A stretch of DNA of 64,000 bases from Nilaparvata lugens (lineage: Eukaryota > Arthropoda > Insecta > Hemiptera > Delphacidae). How positions within the stretch are numbered: the stretch's first letter is position 1; every line of letters starts with the position of its first letter. The notes beneath the pieces are model-generated. The model made no database searches and was not told the origin of the DNA. It saw only the letters and a list, made by a program, of their open reading frames with translations. Location: positions 4,634,984-4,698,983 of the forward strand of contig NC_052505.1 of the NCBI RefSeq assembly GCF_014356525.2, in the 5' to 3' direction. Both the position numbers and the translations under genes were made by a program. Positions 51,402 to 59,013 of this stretch are shown here, one piece after another.

Positions 51402-53684
51402 GTGTGTGTGTGTGGTGTGTGTGTGTGTGTGTGTGTGTTATTCGCTTGTTGCGTTCCTCTAGCAATCATCCGCCCAGATGTAGTGTTTCTACCTTCTCAT
51501 GAGTTATGATTTATGATATTAAACGACTGAATAAACTGTACCTAAACAATGTGTGTGTTATTAAGTTTCTGCGTTATTGTGAAGTGATATTGTGGTATAC
51601 ATTATCAATATATGTTTTATCAGCTCGAATTTATGTTTTATTAATTTTTGTTTTTCTTCCCTTTTCCTACAGGCCTGTCGCGGTGAAAAACTTGATGGAG
51701 GTCTCACCCTTGTGAATTGTACACAAACTGATAACAACCTCTCGAGCTACAAAATACCATCAATGGCTGATTTTCTCCTGGCTTTCAGCACTTTTGAAGG
51801 TGAGAAAATAGTTTGATTCTTCAATTTTATATAATCATAATTTTTGTTAAATATGTTTTGTTGCTTTCATTTTGAGTGGTCTTTATATGTACATATTGCA
51901 TATACTAACATCACCTTTAGATTCTACGCTGCAGATTCTCAAACGATTTCAAACATCCCTTTGCAAAGGTGCGTACAGACTTCGCGCATTTCGTTTTTCA
52001 TCACCTGATTGGTTGCGTTCAAAGCCACTGATCGGTGAGTGAACGATGAGACCGGTGAGTGAACGTGGCTCTGAACGAAGCATTATTTGGTCGTTGAACG
52101 ATGCATAGACTCACATGCAGCGCTAGTATATTTTGAATTGAAATCGGCCATTGAGGGGACAACCTGAAAGATTATTACATACTAAAGATCTTGAAGATTT
52201 TTGTAATTTCAATTTCAATTTAATTTCAATTTATTGGAAAAAAAAGATACATTGTAGTGAATGTAGTTAATCAGTGTGGATGCGACAGGCACACTACCCA
52301 AAACCGCACTCTACACAAAGTAATAAAGAATAATAAGAAAACAAAAACAACTTATATACTCTTTCTTGAAAATGTCATTATGTGTGATTTATTAACATTA
52401 ATTATTAAACCATTTACAGAGCTCCATGTGATAATCTCATTAATATCCTCTTGTAATGTATCATAATCATTTACACCGGTAATAGTTTTATATATCTTAA
52501 CATCATCGGCAAATAAAAGACCTTTAGAGTTTTTTTAATACATCAGGTAGATCGTAATCTATGATATTACAAAAATATATATTATATAATATCTCGCGCT
52601 AAAATACCTCAATGGCAGCCTTTAATTTCAAGTAAGAGCTACCATGGGAAGGTATAGGCATTGTGAGTTATACCTCTTCAAGGTCTTTGGTCTAACTGAT
52701 AAGAAAAAAATACGTCATATCCGGTTCATTCACTGATCAACTCATCATACTTTTCTAACTGATGGAAAAGAACGTAGAGTAGCTGAACGTAAACAGACAC
52801 GGCTGAATACGAGGCTGTTTACAATTATAATGGACTCCATTATAATGTATGTGGGAGCACAGAAATGCATAATCACATAAATTCAATAACATTTAAAATA
52901 TTATCCAAAGCATTTTCAACAACTCCAATCATTCGATGGTTTTCATTTGATTATACAATGAGATAGGTTAGGTTCTAGTTTTGTTTAAATATAAGCAGCA
53001 GAGGAAACATCTGTCAGTCATGACTCATGAGCAACCGTTCAGCCACAGAATACATACAGAATGGAAGGTACCTTTCTAACCAAGACTTGTTTAAATATAA
53101 GCAGCAGAGGAAACATCTGTCAGTCATGACTCATGAGCAACCGTTCAGCCACAGAATACATACAGAATGGAAGGTACCTTTCTAACCAAGACTTGAGTGC
53201 ACCAAGATCACGATACGTGACTGTATCATCTTGTTTAATTAAAATTACCGCTATATTACAATGCTACACTTTCTTTCAAGATGACGCATTTTGGCGTTAG
53301 GATACTAGCCGACTTTCCATTCTGTGGTTCTTCTGTGATCAGGTTTTTTACTGAACGTAAAAAAAACACAATGGAATTGATCAGTGGCTTTGAACGCAAC
53401 CAATGCAACGAGTTTTGGTGTTGTTCGCAGGACATTACTCATGGCGAAACCCGGAGAAAGGCACCTGGTTCATCCAGGCCCTGTGTGAGGTGCTGGAGGA
53501 GGAAGGCACGAAAAGCAGTCTGCAGGAGATCCTGCTGGAAGTGTCGCGTCGCGTCGCCACCAATCACGAGAGCTACAACGACATGATCGCCTGGCAACAC
53601 CAGAAGAAGCAGGTGCCTCAGATCAACTCCACCCTCTTGCGTCAGGTCTACTTCAACCCGAAACAGACCTTCAACGAAGATTAG
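36923..53684 (+). CDS. Effector-type caspase gene (spliced; exons listed separately)
   Basis: Cysteine-aspartate protease that would execute apoptosis in the cytosol. Joining 36923-37272 (or 38774-39123), 40196-40423, 43570-43814, 47416-47594, 51673-51799 and 53431-53684 keeps one open frame, with GT donors and AG acceptors throughout. The product is 460 residues from the first exon base, or 452 from the ATG at 36947. Counting from the first base: residues 1-192 form a prodomain with no CARD or DED that I recognise; p20 carries Arg236 (ARDGSGID, S1 pocket), His293 (LTHG) and Cys336 (QACRG); TQTD354 is the likely linker cleavage site; p10 carries SWRN with Arg382. The prodomain is far longer than in usual effector caspases, while the core from about residue 180 is normal size. 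Family call is firm; exact orthology (Drice/Dcp-1-like) and any exon upstream of 36923 are not resolved. Confidence 0.93.
37319..37409. repeat. Near-perfect palindrome between the two exon 1 copies
   Basis: Arms of ~40 bp (ttcaactttattttattcct ... ) invert around ataatgtcac. It lies in the 174-bp spacer separating the duplicated segments and is present only once, so it arose at or after the duplication junction. Confidence 0.8.
37454..39129 (+). repeat. Segmental tandem duplication, copy 2 (~1.7 kb with exon 1B)
   Basis: Near-identical to 35579-37279, in the same orientation. Similarity stops at about 37454 on the left and a few bases past the exon donor on the right. Introns and exon are equally similar, so the duplication is recent or an assembly artefact. 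Confidence 0.92.
38774..39123 (+). CDS. Caspase coding exon 1, copy B (tandem duplicate)
   Basis: Second copy of the prodomain exon, 1851 bp downstream of copy A, again 350 nt, with an intact acceptor (gttgcag) and donor (AG|GTAAAA) and the same phases (0 in, two bases out). Four substitutions separate the copies; three are silent and one gives Glu in place of Gln in FPREPRTP. Both copies are open throughout. If both were spliced in series, copy A's trailing AG plus TGGCTGA would read AGT GGC TGA, a stop, so a functional mRNA can carry only one of them. This may be a mutually exclusive exon pair, a spare copy, or a falsely retained haplotype in the assembly. Confidence 0.8.
39186..39330. repeat. 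Possible MITE in caspase intron 1
   Basis: ggtttaaacggagagatgtc and related inverted words (gtttagcgttaaatgtagtg ... acaaacggagat) suggest a fold-back. Weak. The remainder of the intron is plain AT-rich DNA. Confidence 0.35.
40196..40423 (+). CDS. Caspase coding exon 2 (Ser/Thr-Pro-rich prodomain)
   Basis: 228-nt exon between the acceptor gattgcag and the donor AG|GTGAGT. Its first base completes Arg with exon 1 and its last two bases (AG) complete Ser with exon 3, so its length is a multiple of three and it could be skipped without a frameshift. It encodes SP/TP-rich sequence (MSPPQTPGSDPGYMSTGTPT), then RRKAFRFSASS and WDATQIDAKAF. TQID (residues 176-179 from the first exon base) resembles a caspase cleavage site and sits where the prodomain should end, leaving a ~281-residue core. 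The SP/TP motifs may be phosphorylated; that is inference. Confidence 0.85.
40601..41543 (+). mobile_element. Degenerate mariner-like element
   Basis: Terminal inverted repeats: tacagggaccggcatatcaa near 40602 mirrors tttttatgccgggccctgta near 41522. The broken transposase lies between. It sits in caspase intron 2, same strand. Confidence 0.75.
40678..41396 (+). pseudogene. Dead mariner-type transposase
   Basis: The frame at 40678-41028 reads MSWSSEHQAIVIEAYFKNND and later APVPSRNTILLWVKN, which resembles the helix-turn-helix start of transposases common in insect genomes. Further pieces in other frames (VALAISDRSVRRILHSDL; LDDIIYK at the end) continue the family but are broken by frameshifts and a large loss of the middle, including the catalytic DDE/D region. 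Not functional. Confidence 0.75.
41284..41842. repeat. Tandem duplication of the mariner-like 3' end
   Basis: From gtgatgattg...gcgagcaatggc through the right terminal repeat and the flanking gtataaaaagcttaatttgc, the segment ending at 41574 is repeated, ending at 41842. The second copy has a small deletion. Confidence 0.85.
41930..42155. mobile_element. Hairpin MITE with expanded loop
   Basis: ggcccagttgcacataagcc is mirrored by ggcttttgtgcaaccggcac. The centre carries three related gacggcttctctgat-type units. Confidence 0.85.
42245..42700. mobile_element. Remnants of three elements
   Basis: A terminal piece of the (CA)n MITE (42252-42290), a fold-back with ends aaaacacgctg/cagcgtgctttag (42382-42553), and a GTGAGGTCC right end (42655-42682). 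Confidence 0.65.
42710..43310 (-). mobile_element. Dispersed repeat with nested gcgtaca MITE
   Basis: Reverse of 5040-5400. At 43017-43275 it is split by a GC-rich element with ends gctgcgtacacata and tctgtacgcacctttgg. The frames at 43017-43398 are by-products. Confidence 0.7.
43570..43814 (+). CDS. Caspase coding exon 3 (start of p20)
   Basis: 245-nt exon after the acceptor atattgcag; it ends GAAG|GTACGT leaving one base. It encodes the beginning of the large subunit: CARVYNMNHKKRGRTLIFNH, then EEFTDMPARDGSGIDVKRLE and a DFEVDVYQDL segment. This matches the caspase-fold beta strand 1 (xLIFNHxxF), the S1-pocket arginine motif (R-D/S-G-T/S) and the helix/strand that follows. The Arg in ARDGSG aligns by eye with the substrate-aspartate-binding Arg of caspase-3. 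Both flanking introns (3146 bp and 3601 bp) are packed with repeats. Confidence 0.94.
43955..44900 (+). mobile_element. MITE with internal (CA)n microsatellite
   Basis: Third copy of the family at 12174 and 22170. (CA)n is at 44706-44761. It lies in caspase intron 3, same direction as the gene. Confidence 0.85.
45289..45843. mobile_element. TIR element (gtacgttttcgtttatgcga)
   Basis: The left end near 45290 is mirrored at 45843. Internal gtttatgcgaactta and tttgcataaacgaaaacg words recur. In caspase intron 3. Confidence 0.8.
46140..47068 (+). mobile_element. Family B element split by a MITE-bearing insert
   Basis: Family B runs from attgaccgaacgaagtgagg to about 46503 and resumes at 47012 (gtacttgtggatgagaatac) to 47068. 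The insert carries a MITE at 46534-46730 (aagctgggtttacaccaaag) that also occurs at 51057-51232. Confidence 0.75.
47069..47415. other. Intronic AT-rich DNA
   Basis: A short direct repeat (gacttgaagataggcacaat at about 47110 and 47271) precedes the exon 4 acceptor. Confidence 0.6.
47416..47594 (+). CDS. Caspase coding exon 4 (catalytic His, QACRG Gln)
   Basis: 179-nt exon after the acceptor aatttgcag, ending at CAG|GTAAGT in phase 0. It encodes DHKDEDCLVVIVLTHGLGNG with the catalytic histidine (residue 293 from the first exon base), then the DKCLSLAGKPKLFFIQ strand leading into the active site. The usual SHG is THG here, a mild variation. The intron falls between Gln and Ala of the QACRG pentapeptide, so catalytic Cys is in the next exon. 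A 394-bp MITE begins only 15 bp after the exon end. Confidence 0.95.
47610..48003. mobile_element. TIR MITE beside the exon 4 donor
   Basis: ttaggcctgccgcaaagtag is mirrored by ctactttgcggcgggcctaa. An inner pair (cacactaatccacgaaaagc and its mirror) lies within. Confidence 0.9.
48550..50960. other. Strand-skewed non-coding block in caspase intron 4
   Basis: For ~2.4 kb the + strand is strongly enriched in A over T and G over C, with many gaatgatgaa-like words. No frame exceeds ~130 codons; the two - strand frames at 48191-48716 are T-rich by-products. Probably the inside of an unidentified element or retro-copy; ends not found. Confidence 0.45.
51000..51345. mobile_element. MITE pair (aagctgngtttacac) and outer element
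   Basis: 51057-51232 is a fold-back with tctaatagaatct words; it sits inside arms related to ggacgtacgattttttgccg and gaacgtccaaagatcgg. Similar words form the 78-bp repeat at 36390. Confidence 0.65.
51349..51439. repeat. (GT)n microsatellite
   Basis: Nearly pure GT with a few interruptions. Open frames across it (VCVCVC and HTHTHT) are shadows. Confidence 0.98.
51673..51799 (+). CDS. Caspase coding exon 5 (catalytic Cys and interdomain linker)
   Basis: 127-nt exon after the acceptor tttcctacag; it ends TTTTGAAG|GTGAGA leaving one base. It opens with ACRGEKLDGG: the Cys (residue 336 from the first exon base) is the nucleophile of QACRG. Next come NCTQTDNN, whose TQTD resembles the TETD linker cleavage site of insect effector caspases, and SYKIPSMADFLLAFSTFEG, the first strands of the p10 subunit. 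All residues needed for activity appear intact. Confidence 0.95.
51960..52120. mobile_element. Left part of a ggtgcgtacagac MITE
   Basis: aaggtgcgtacagacttcgc matches the ends at 43017-43275. gattggttgcgttcaaagcc at 52009 is mirrored at 53379-53404, close to exon 6. Confidence 0.6.
52203..52545 (-). pseudogene. LINE reverse-transcriptase fragment with FADD motif
   Basis: The - strand reads GLLFADDVKIYKTITGVNDY then DTLQEDINEIITWSSVNGL. This is the catalytic (Y/F)ADD block of non-LTR reverse transcriptases and the helix after it. It ends in a 3' tail of aattgaaattgaaatt type (52203-52240). 5'-truncated; in caspase intron 5, antisense to the gene. Confidence 0.8.
52981..53192. repeat. 106-bp direct tandem duplication
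   Basis: ttgtttaaatataagcagca at 52981 and 53087; the two copies are essentially identical. In caspase intron 5. Confidence 0.95.
53431..53684 (+). CDS. Caspase coding exon 6 (p10 end and stop)
   Basis: Last coding exon after the acceptor gttgttcgcag; its first two bases complete Gly. It encodes HYSWRNPEKGTWFIQALCEV with the S2/S4-pocket SWRN motif and the WFIQxLC helix, then VSRRVATNHESYNDMIAW and the terminal VPQINSTLLRQVYFNPKQTF before TAG at 53682. The position matching the usual p10 C-terminal strand (LYFY) reads VYFNP, followed by a short tail. A donor-like GAG|GTACGT lies two bases after the stop codon, so the 3' UTR may be spliced. Copies of the last ~24 codons lie 3.9-5.5 kb downstream. 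Confidence 0.95.
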
Positions 53685-53703
53685 AGGTACGTAGCAAATA
53701 GTA

Positions 53704-54226
53704 TTTTCCTACAGTTACGTTGAAAAGTGGCCATTGCTGCACTGATTACAGAACGCAAAGAATCACTTTTCCGCTCTAGTGCGGGAAACATTTTTCTGCA
53801 CTCCAGATTTGCAACATGGCAACGCAAAATACTTAGTAGGTTATATGGAGCAACAGTGCAGCAAAATCAAAATGAAGTTGGTAACAGTGACTGCTGTGGC
53901 TGCTGTAGTGAGCAGAGGTGCAACCAAGCACAACGCGCTAATTATTATTCATTATATATTATAACCAAGGACAACGAGGACTTTAGGATTTTAGGATTAA
54001 GGTTTTTATCAATAATGAAATTACACAGAAAAACATTTGATGGATTTCAGGCAATTTTACCCATAATTACCCACTTTTCATATTCAATGGTAACTGTAGG
54101 AAAAACTTAATGTGAAATACGTGCGCAAAGTTCCTCTGCTGCACTCAAGAAACCATTCCGCCCGAGCCGTGACTTTCGGTGCAGCAAACTGTCACTTTGC
54201 GCACTAGTTGCACAAATAACTATTTC
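53704..54226 (+). mobile_element. Fold-back element, + copy of an inverted pair
   Basis: Begins tttcctacagttacg and ends gcacaaataactatt; recurs in reverse complement at 59157-59692. Within it, cctacagttac is mirrored near 54095 (gtaactgtagg), so it is itself fold-back. It begins 20 bp after the caspase stop. Frames here are not a recognised family. Confidence 0.8.
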
Positions 54227-54839
54227 CTCCACCTACTGGCTAAAGTACTTACTTTACTCCCTGAAACATAATACTAAAGTGTCACTTTTTCGCTCTTGGT
54301 AGTAAAAAACAGTAAAACTCCCTAGGGAGGAAAAGTGACACCATTTAAATAACATGGGAAGCATCTCTATTTTAAAAACTTACATGGTAATAGGTTAGAA
54401 GGTCTAAGCTCAGATGAGAAAGCATAAAGAGGTGTCTGTCATTGAGTCAACTGAATTCAATACCACAACCAGAAATTTGATCAACTCATGAAATATAATA
54501 TGTTTGTATGATATTATATTCTTAATATTAGTAGACGATGAAAATTTATACAATTTTAAAAATATTTTATTCTATTCAAAATACCAGTCAACAAATATTT
54601 TTGATCTGCAATTCAAATCTGAACCGCGTGATCTGGAGTCAGCCATTTTTGGTAGCCTGCCCAGCTGATATAATTGTTAGACCTTTGGCCGATAGATAGC
54701 GCAATCGGCAGTGCCAATCAGACGACCGCTTTTCAGGTTTTAGATTTTAGGTTATGTTGTTAGGAAACATTGTCACCAATACGTAAGTTATTAAAATGAT
54801 TTTATTTGCAGTTTCTATAAAAAAATGTAGATGGAGGAA
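54227..54839. other. No gene recognised
   Basis: AT-rich DNA between repeats, with a palindromic acaccatt/cacttttc motif pair near 54290-54345. Confidence 0.4.
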
Positions 54840-55910
54840 AAATGTTGTGTACATCACGAGTGAAAAATACTTTTTCTCCCTCAGGAAAATTGTTGCCCTC
54901 GGCTTCGCCTCGGGCTTCAAACTTTTCCCTCAGGGAGAAAAAGTCGTACTTTTCACTCTAGATGTACAAATAACTATTTTCGCCCCACTTGGATGTAATG
55001 AGCTGGTTTTCGTGCGTCATATTGAGGCCGAAAATGATTGTTCTCTGACCAGGCCGGTAAAAGTTTTACAGCCCCTAGGGCTGTAAAATATCCTTGAAGT
55101 CAGCTGATTCTGATTTGATGTGAACGTGTTTACAAAATGGTTTATGATCCTAGTTTATGCTTCTAGAATTGAATAAGTATCCTGCAATAAGATATTATCA
55201 TTTTATTTGGATGAATAAAATACAGATAAGATATATATTATAAACTATTCAAATTCGATTTTCAGAGTAGGATAGAACTTCTAACCTAAACTTCCGAAGT
55301 CAATGACAACAAGCATTGTTGACGTTGACATTCAGATTGGCCAAATTTCAAGTGTGCTAAGACACAGCTGATCAAAAAACTTTTCATTATTTGTGTTTAT
55401 TATTCAAGAATCAAAACATTTATAATATCATCTTATTGTCATTTGGAAGAAAAAAAAGTATAAACTCAACCTCTTACATAATTGAGCACAATCTTTTAGG
55501 TTATTTAGACAAATAAGAATAAAAAAAAAATACTTGGACAATTTCCTGATATTCAGATTACCTCAGATTTGCTAGAGCTATGACCTTCCTGTTTTGCTTT
55601 CAGAAGTGCCTAATAAACAATTATTCTCATATGTATATTGTTTATTTTTCTGTGTGGCGAAAAATAACGTTCTCACCATGGGCAAAATTGTTTTTCCGGC
55701 TCTCAATCTTTTCTAGTCCTCGGCCTACGGCCTCGGACTTGAAAACCGATTTCGAGCCGGAAAAGTCTCATTTTCGGCCCTAGGTGCGAAATATACTATT
55801 ACGTCACATAGACGGGAAGGGCCCTTTTGCAGGGCAAAAATGACGTTTCTAGTCGAGGCGTTAGCCGAGACTAGAATTTCATTCGAGCCCTGCAAGAGTC
55901 ATTCACGTCC
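54840..55910. repeat. Cluster of GC-rich hairpin elements
   Basis: Three similar fold-backs: 54861-54957 (core ctcggcttcgcctcggg), 55676-55780 (core tcggcctacggcctcgg) and 55812-55905 (core tcgaggcgttagccgaga), plus the palindrome ttttacagcccctagggc near 55065. Each has outer arms pairing around a small central hairpin. Frames in this stretch are by-products. Confidence 0.6.
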
Positions 55911-56005
55911 AAGTAACATACACTACTTTTTGTCATAATAATCCAAAGAAGAATTTGGAAATAGAAAACTTTACCTGCTTGTGCTGAAATTACTACATGC
56001 ATTCC

Positions 56006-56677
56006 TTAGACCAGTTATAGAATAGACACGGCCCATTGTATATTCATACTGAAAGTCGATGAAGCCAACATCTACTGCCAAATCCACCCATCTTGACCCC
56101 ACGCATCGTATATAAATTATAGAAAACTTTTTTGAGTTTGTTGTGTAAGTGTTTGTGGTGTTTAACTTACATTGTTGTTAAACATAGTTTGCTTTCCATA
56201 GCAGATTGTTATTTATTTGTGTAGTTATTATTTATGAAAATGGTAATCTCCTGCGCAGCTTATAATTGCACTGAGATTTTTAGGAAAAAAGTGGAATATC
56301 TTTTCATGCGTAAGTTGAAATTTATACACATAAATATTGTAAGTTGTAACTGTAATATTATCCTTGGTTATGATGTAAGTGAACTCATTGCAGCATGACA
56401 ATAAAATAGTTTTGTAGGCTACCGTACCTTATTATTTTCAAAACACATTATAAATTTGAAGCTGATATCACATAAAACATTATAACTTAACCGATATCGT
56501 TTTTTCCCGTAGCTAGAAATAACCTAAAAAGACCATGAATCTGAAATAGACACAATCTGAAAGTTTTCCATATGATGCGTGATGTCACTGTTGTGACATC
56601 AAGATGGGTGGATTTGGCAGTAGATATTGGCTTCAGAGGCTGGACTTCCCAGCGTGTCTATTCTATAACTGGTCTAA
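56006..56677 (+). mobile_element. TIR element with THAP-domain first-exon remnant (P-like)
   Basis: Long inverted ends (ttagaccagttatagaatag at the left; its mirror ends at 56677) enclose a frame starting at ATG 56234: MKMVISCAAYNCTEIFRKKV then EYLFM. The C-x4-C and position match the start of a THAP zinc-finger DNA-binding domain, as in P-element transposases. It stops at a donor-like catgc|GTAAGT where THAP genes commonly have an intron. No His or later Cys nor any transposase core follows, so this is a non-autonomous relic. Confidence 0.6.
56234..56312 (+). pseudogene. THAP zinc-finger N-terminus fragment
   Basis: About 26 codons resembling the first C-x4-C half of a THAP domain (SCAAYNC). 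The His and second Cys of C2CH are absent in the window, so it cannot fold alone. Confidence 0.55.
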
Positions 56678-56681
56678 GATG

Positions 56682-57046
56682 CATTCTATAAACATAACCT
56701 AGTTTACAAATTCCGAATAAGGAATTTCTTGATTGTAGTTGACAAAATTTCCACCTGGAGCGCTAAAATGCGGTTTTTTTGTAGCAGTTTTGCTGTTCCT
56801 ATTTCGGAAGTAGGAAACATACTCGACTGTAAAGAAAACATATGATTTATTACAGTATAGTGTGCTGTAATGAGAATGCATTCTATAAATATAACCTAGT
56901 TTACAAATTCCGAATCAGGAATTTCTTGATTGTAGTTGACAAAACTTCCACTTGGAGCGCTAAAATGCGTTTTTTTTGTAGCAGTTTTGCTGTTCCTATT
57001 TCGGAAGTAGGAAACATACTCGACTGTAAAGAAAGCATATGATTTT
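56682..57046. repeat. Tandem duplication, ~196-bp unit
   Basis: tgcattctataaacataacc at 56682 recurs at 56878 and the copies run in parallel to about 57046 (cggaagtaggaaacatactc in both). Confidence 0.85.
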
Positions 57047-57049
57047 CTA

Positions 57050-57478
57050 ATACACTAGTAGTTCTGTGAACAATAGACCTCACGCAGTATTCTCATCCAC
57101 AAGTACCTGATTGAAACTATAGACCTTATGGAAATACAGCAATAGACTGGCTTCTCCACACATCTGTGTAATCACTTGTCAGCTGATTTATGATGAATAA
57201 TTCTATAGTCTGATTTTTACTCTAATATTGGCTTATGAAGGAGGCTCCTTTTCCCTTTTTCATTATCCTTGGAATGCAAAATTTCAAAAAAACATTGTAT
57301 ATAGGTCGACGCGCAATTAAAAAAGGAACATACCTGTCAAATTTCATGAAATTCTATTACCGCGTTTCGCCGTTAATGCGCAACATATAAACATTTAAAC
57401 ATTCAATCAAACATTTAAACATTAAGAGAAATGCCAAACCGTCGACTTGAATCTTAGACCTCACTTCGCTCGGTCAAT
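57050..57478 (-). mobile_element. Family B element
   Basis: Full-length reverse copy from actagtagttctgtgaacaa to cttcgctcggtcaatta. Confidence 0.85.
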
Positions 57479-57571
57479 TAGAGGTTGGTAGAAAGAATGG
57501 TTTCCCATATTTCACTGTAGCTGCAAATCCATTAACATTTCATTCCACCATCATTTCATTTCATCATGTAA

Positions 57572-57643
57572 GTGCCACAGATTAACTCGACCCTCTTGCG
57601 TCAAGTTTACTTCAACCCGAAACAGGCCTTCAACGAAGATTAG
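57572..57643 (+). pseudogene. Copy 1 of the caspase C-terminal coding end
   Basis: Encodes VPQ then INSTLLRQVYFNPKQAFNED and a TAG stop, one residue different from exon 6 (Ala for Thr). Upstream sequence is not coding; gccacag before ATTAAC could act as an acceptor. It is followed by aggttcgtagg, like exon 6's agGTACGTAG. Confidence 0.85.
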
Positions 57644-57733
57644 AGGTTCGTAGGTGAACTGGTTTCCCATATTTCACTGTAGCAGCTAATTCATTATCAT
57701 TTCATTCAATCATCATTTCATTTCATCATGAAA

Positions 57734-57805
57734 GTGCTACAGATCAACTTGACCCTCTTGCGTCAGGTCTACTTCAACCCGAAACAGGCCTTCAACGAAG
57801 ATTAG
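57734..57805 (+). pseudogene. Copy 2 of the caspase C-terminal coding end
   Basis: Reads VLQ then INLTLLRQVYFNPKQAFNED and TAG. It starts 162 bp after copy 1 and shares the preceding intron-like ~95 bp (ttcactgtagcagc..., tttcatttcatcatg) with it. Confidence 0.85.
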
Positions 57806-58228
57806 AGGAAGAAACACAATTTTATTTTGTCACATCCACATTTATTAGACATTGATACAGGACTGCAGTTTCGTGTTGAAACCGAGTTTATTAATGTCCA
57901 ATAAATGTCGACGTGACAAAATAAAACTGTGTTTTTCAATATGGAAAAATTCGACAATATCAATTTTCATTCAAATAAATGTTATGAAGATTAGAGGTTC
58001 GTAGGATAGCAATTACATCATCATTTCATTTCATTTCTAAACAGATAAATAAATATAATTTTGTTGTCAAGAAACATACATGTTATGGCCAATGTCAAGT
58101 TCACAAGTTGTATTATAATCTAGAATGAAGTCGTATTACTATTTCACAATTAATGTTTTCATCGAAATATGTGTTTTTATTCATTCAATAGTTTACAATA
58201 GAATACTTGCAGCAACAAAGTTACTTTC

Positions 58229-58270
58229 ATTATGCAAATGCCACAGATCAAGGTTCCACAGTTCGTAGGG
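58229..58270 (+). pseudogene. Internally deleted copy of the caspase C-terminal end
   Basis: atgccacagatca is joined directly to aggttccacagttcgtaggg, so the coding middle is lost while both borders of the repeat survive. Confidence 0.5.
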
Positions 58271-58429
58271 AAAATGCTCTTCCATATTAATTTCATTCTA
58301 GGAGCAATGTTCAATTAATTGTTGATCGGCTGGCAATGTTCAGTTGAACAAAGATTAGAGGTTGGTAGGAAAACTGGTTTTTCATATTTCATGGTAGTGG
58401 AAAATTCATTATCATTTCATATTTTCATC

Positions 58430-58507
58430 AAGCAAGTACCACAGATAAACTCCATGCTCTTGCGTCAGGTCTACTTCAACCCGAAACAGACCTTCAACGA
58501 AGATTAG
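58430..58507 (+). pseudogene. Copy 3 of the caspase C-terminal coding end
   Basis: Reads KQVPQINSMLLRQVYFNPKQ then TFNED and TAG; it keeps Thr like exon 6 and extends two codons further upstream than the other copies. Confidence 0.85.
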
Positions 58508-58595
58508 AGGTTCGTGAGGTTTGTAGGTGAACTGGTTTTCCATATTTCATTGTAGCAGCAATTTCATAATAATTTCAGAGTCTCATTTCTTGATG

Positions 58596-58670
58596 CAAGT
58601 ACCACAGATCAACTCGATCCTCTTGAGTCAGGTCTGCTTCAACCCGAAACAAGCCTGCAATAAAGATTGG
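58596..58670 (+). pseudogene. Copy 4 of the caspase C-terminal end (stop lost)
   Basis: Reads QVPQINSILLSQVCFNPKQA then CNKD with TGG in place of the stop. It lies 163 bp after copy 3, the same spacing as copies 1 and 2. Confidence 0.8.
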
Positions 58671-58690
58671 AGGTTCGTAGAAAAACAGAT

Positions 58691-58935
58691 CTAATGCCTA
58701 GTCCATACGTTGGCCCAGCGACTTGGCAAGCCACTTGGCCACGTTGGTCTTGACATCCTCACTGCAATGTGACCATTTGTGGATGCTCGGCTGGTCACTC
58801 GCCTTCCTTCGACAAAAATCGGAGCGATGGCAAGCAAAGGCCACTAAAGGCGAGCGCTGGCAAACCAGCCATCCACACTCTCGCGCTCGTCGTCCTTTGT
58901 ACGCATTGGGCCAGAGTGTGGATGCAGCCTTACAT
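58691..58935. mobile_element. GC-rich MITE inside the 3'-end array
   Basis: tagtccatacgttggcccag is loosely mirrored by ttgggccagagtgtggatgc; many tggcaag/cttgcca words pair internally. Frames on both strands are by-products. Confidence 0.6.
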
Positions 58936-58977
58936 TTCACTTTAACAGGAATTCCATCATCATTTTATTACCTCATA

Positions 58978-59013
58978 CAAGTGCCTCAGATCAATTTCAC
59001 CATCTTGCGAATT
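58978..59013 (+). pseudogene. Copy 5 of the caspase C-terminal end (truncated)
   Basis: Reads QVPQINFTILR and then diverges. This is the last recognisable member of the ladder. Confidence 0.6.

Noticed and set aside
51249..51509. Frames rich in VCVCVC or HTHTHT
   Set aside because: Simple translation of the (GT)n tract.
57572..58670. A second caspase gene
   Set aside because: Only the last ~24 codons are present, in tandem, with no exons for the catalytic parts between them and the real gene end.
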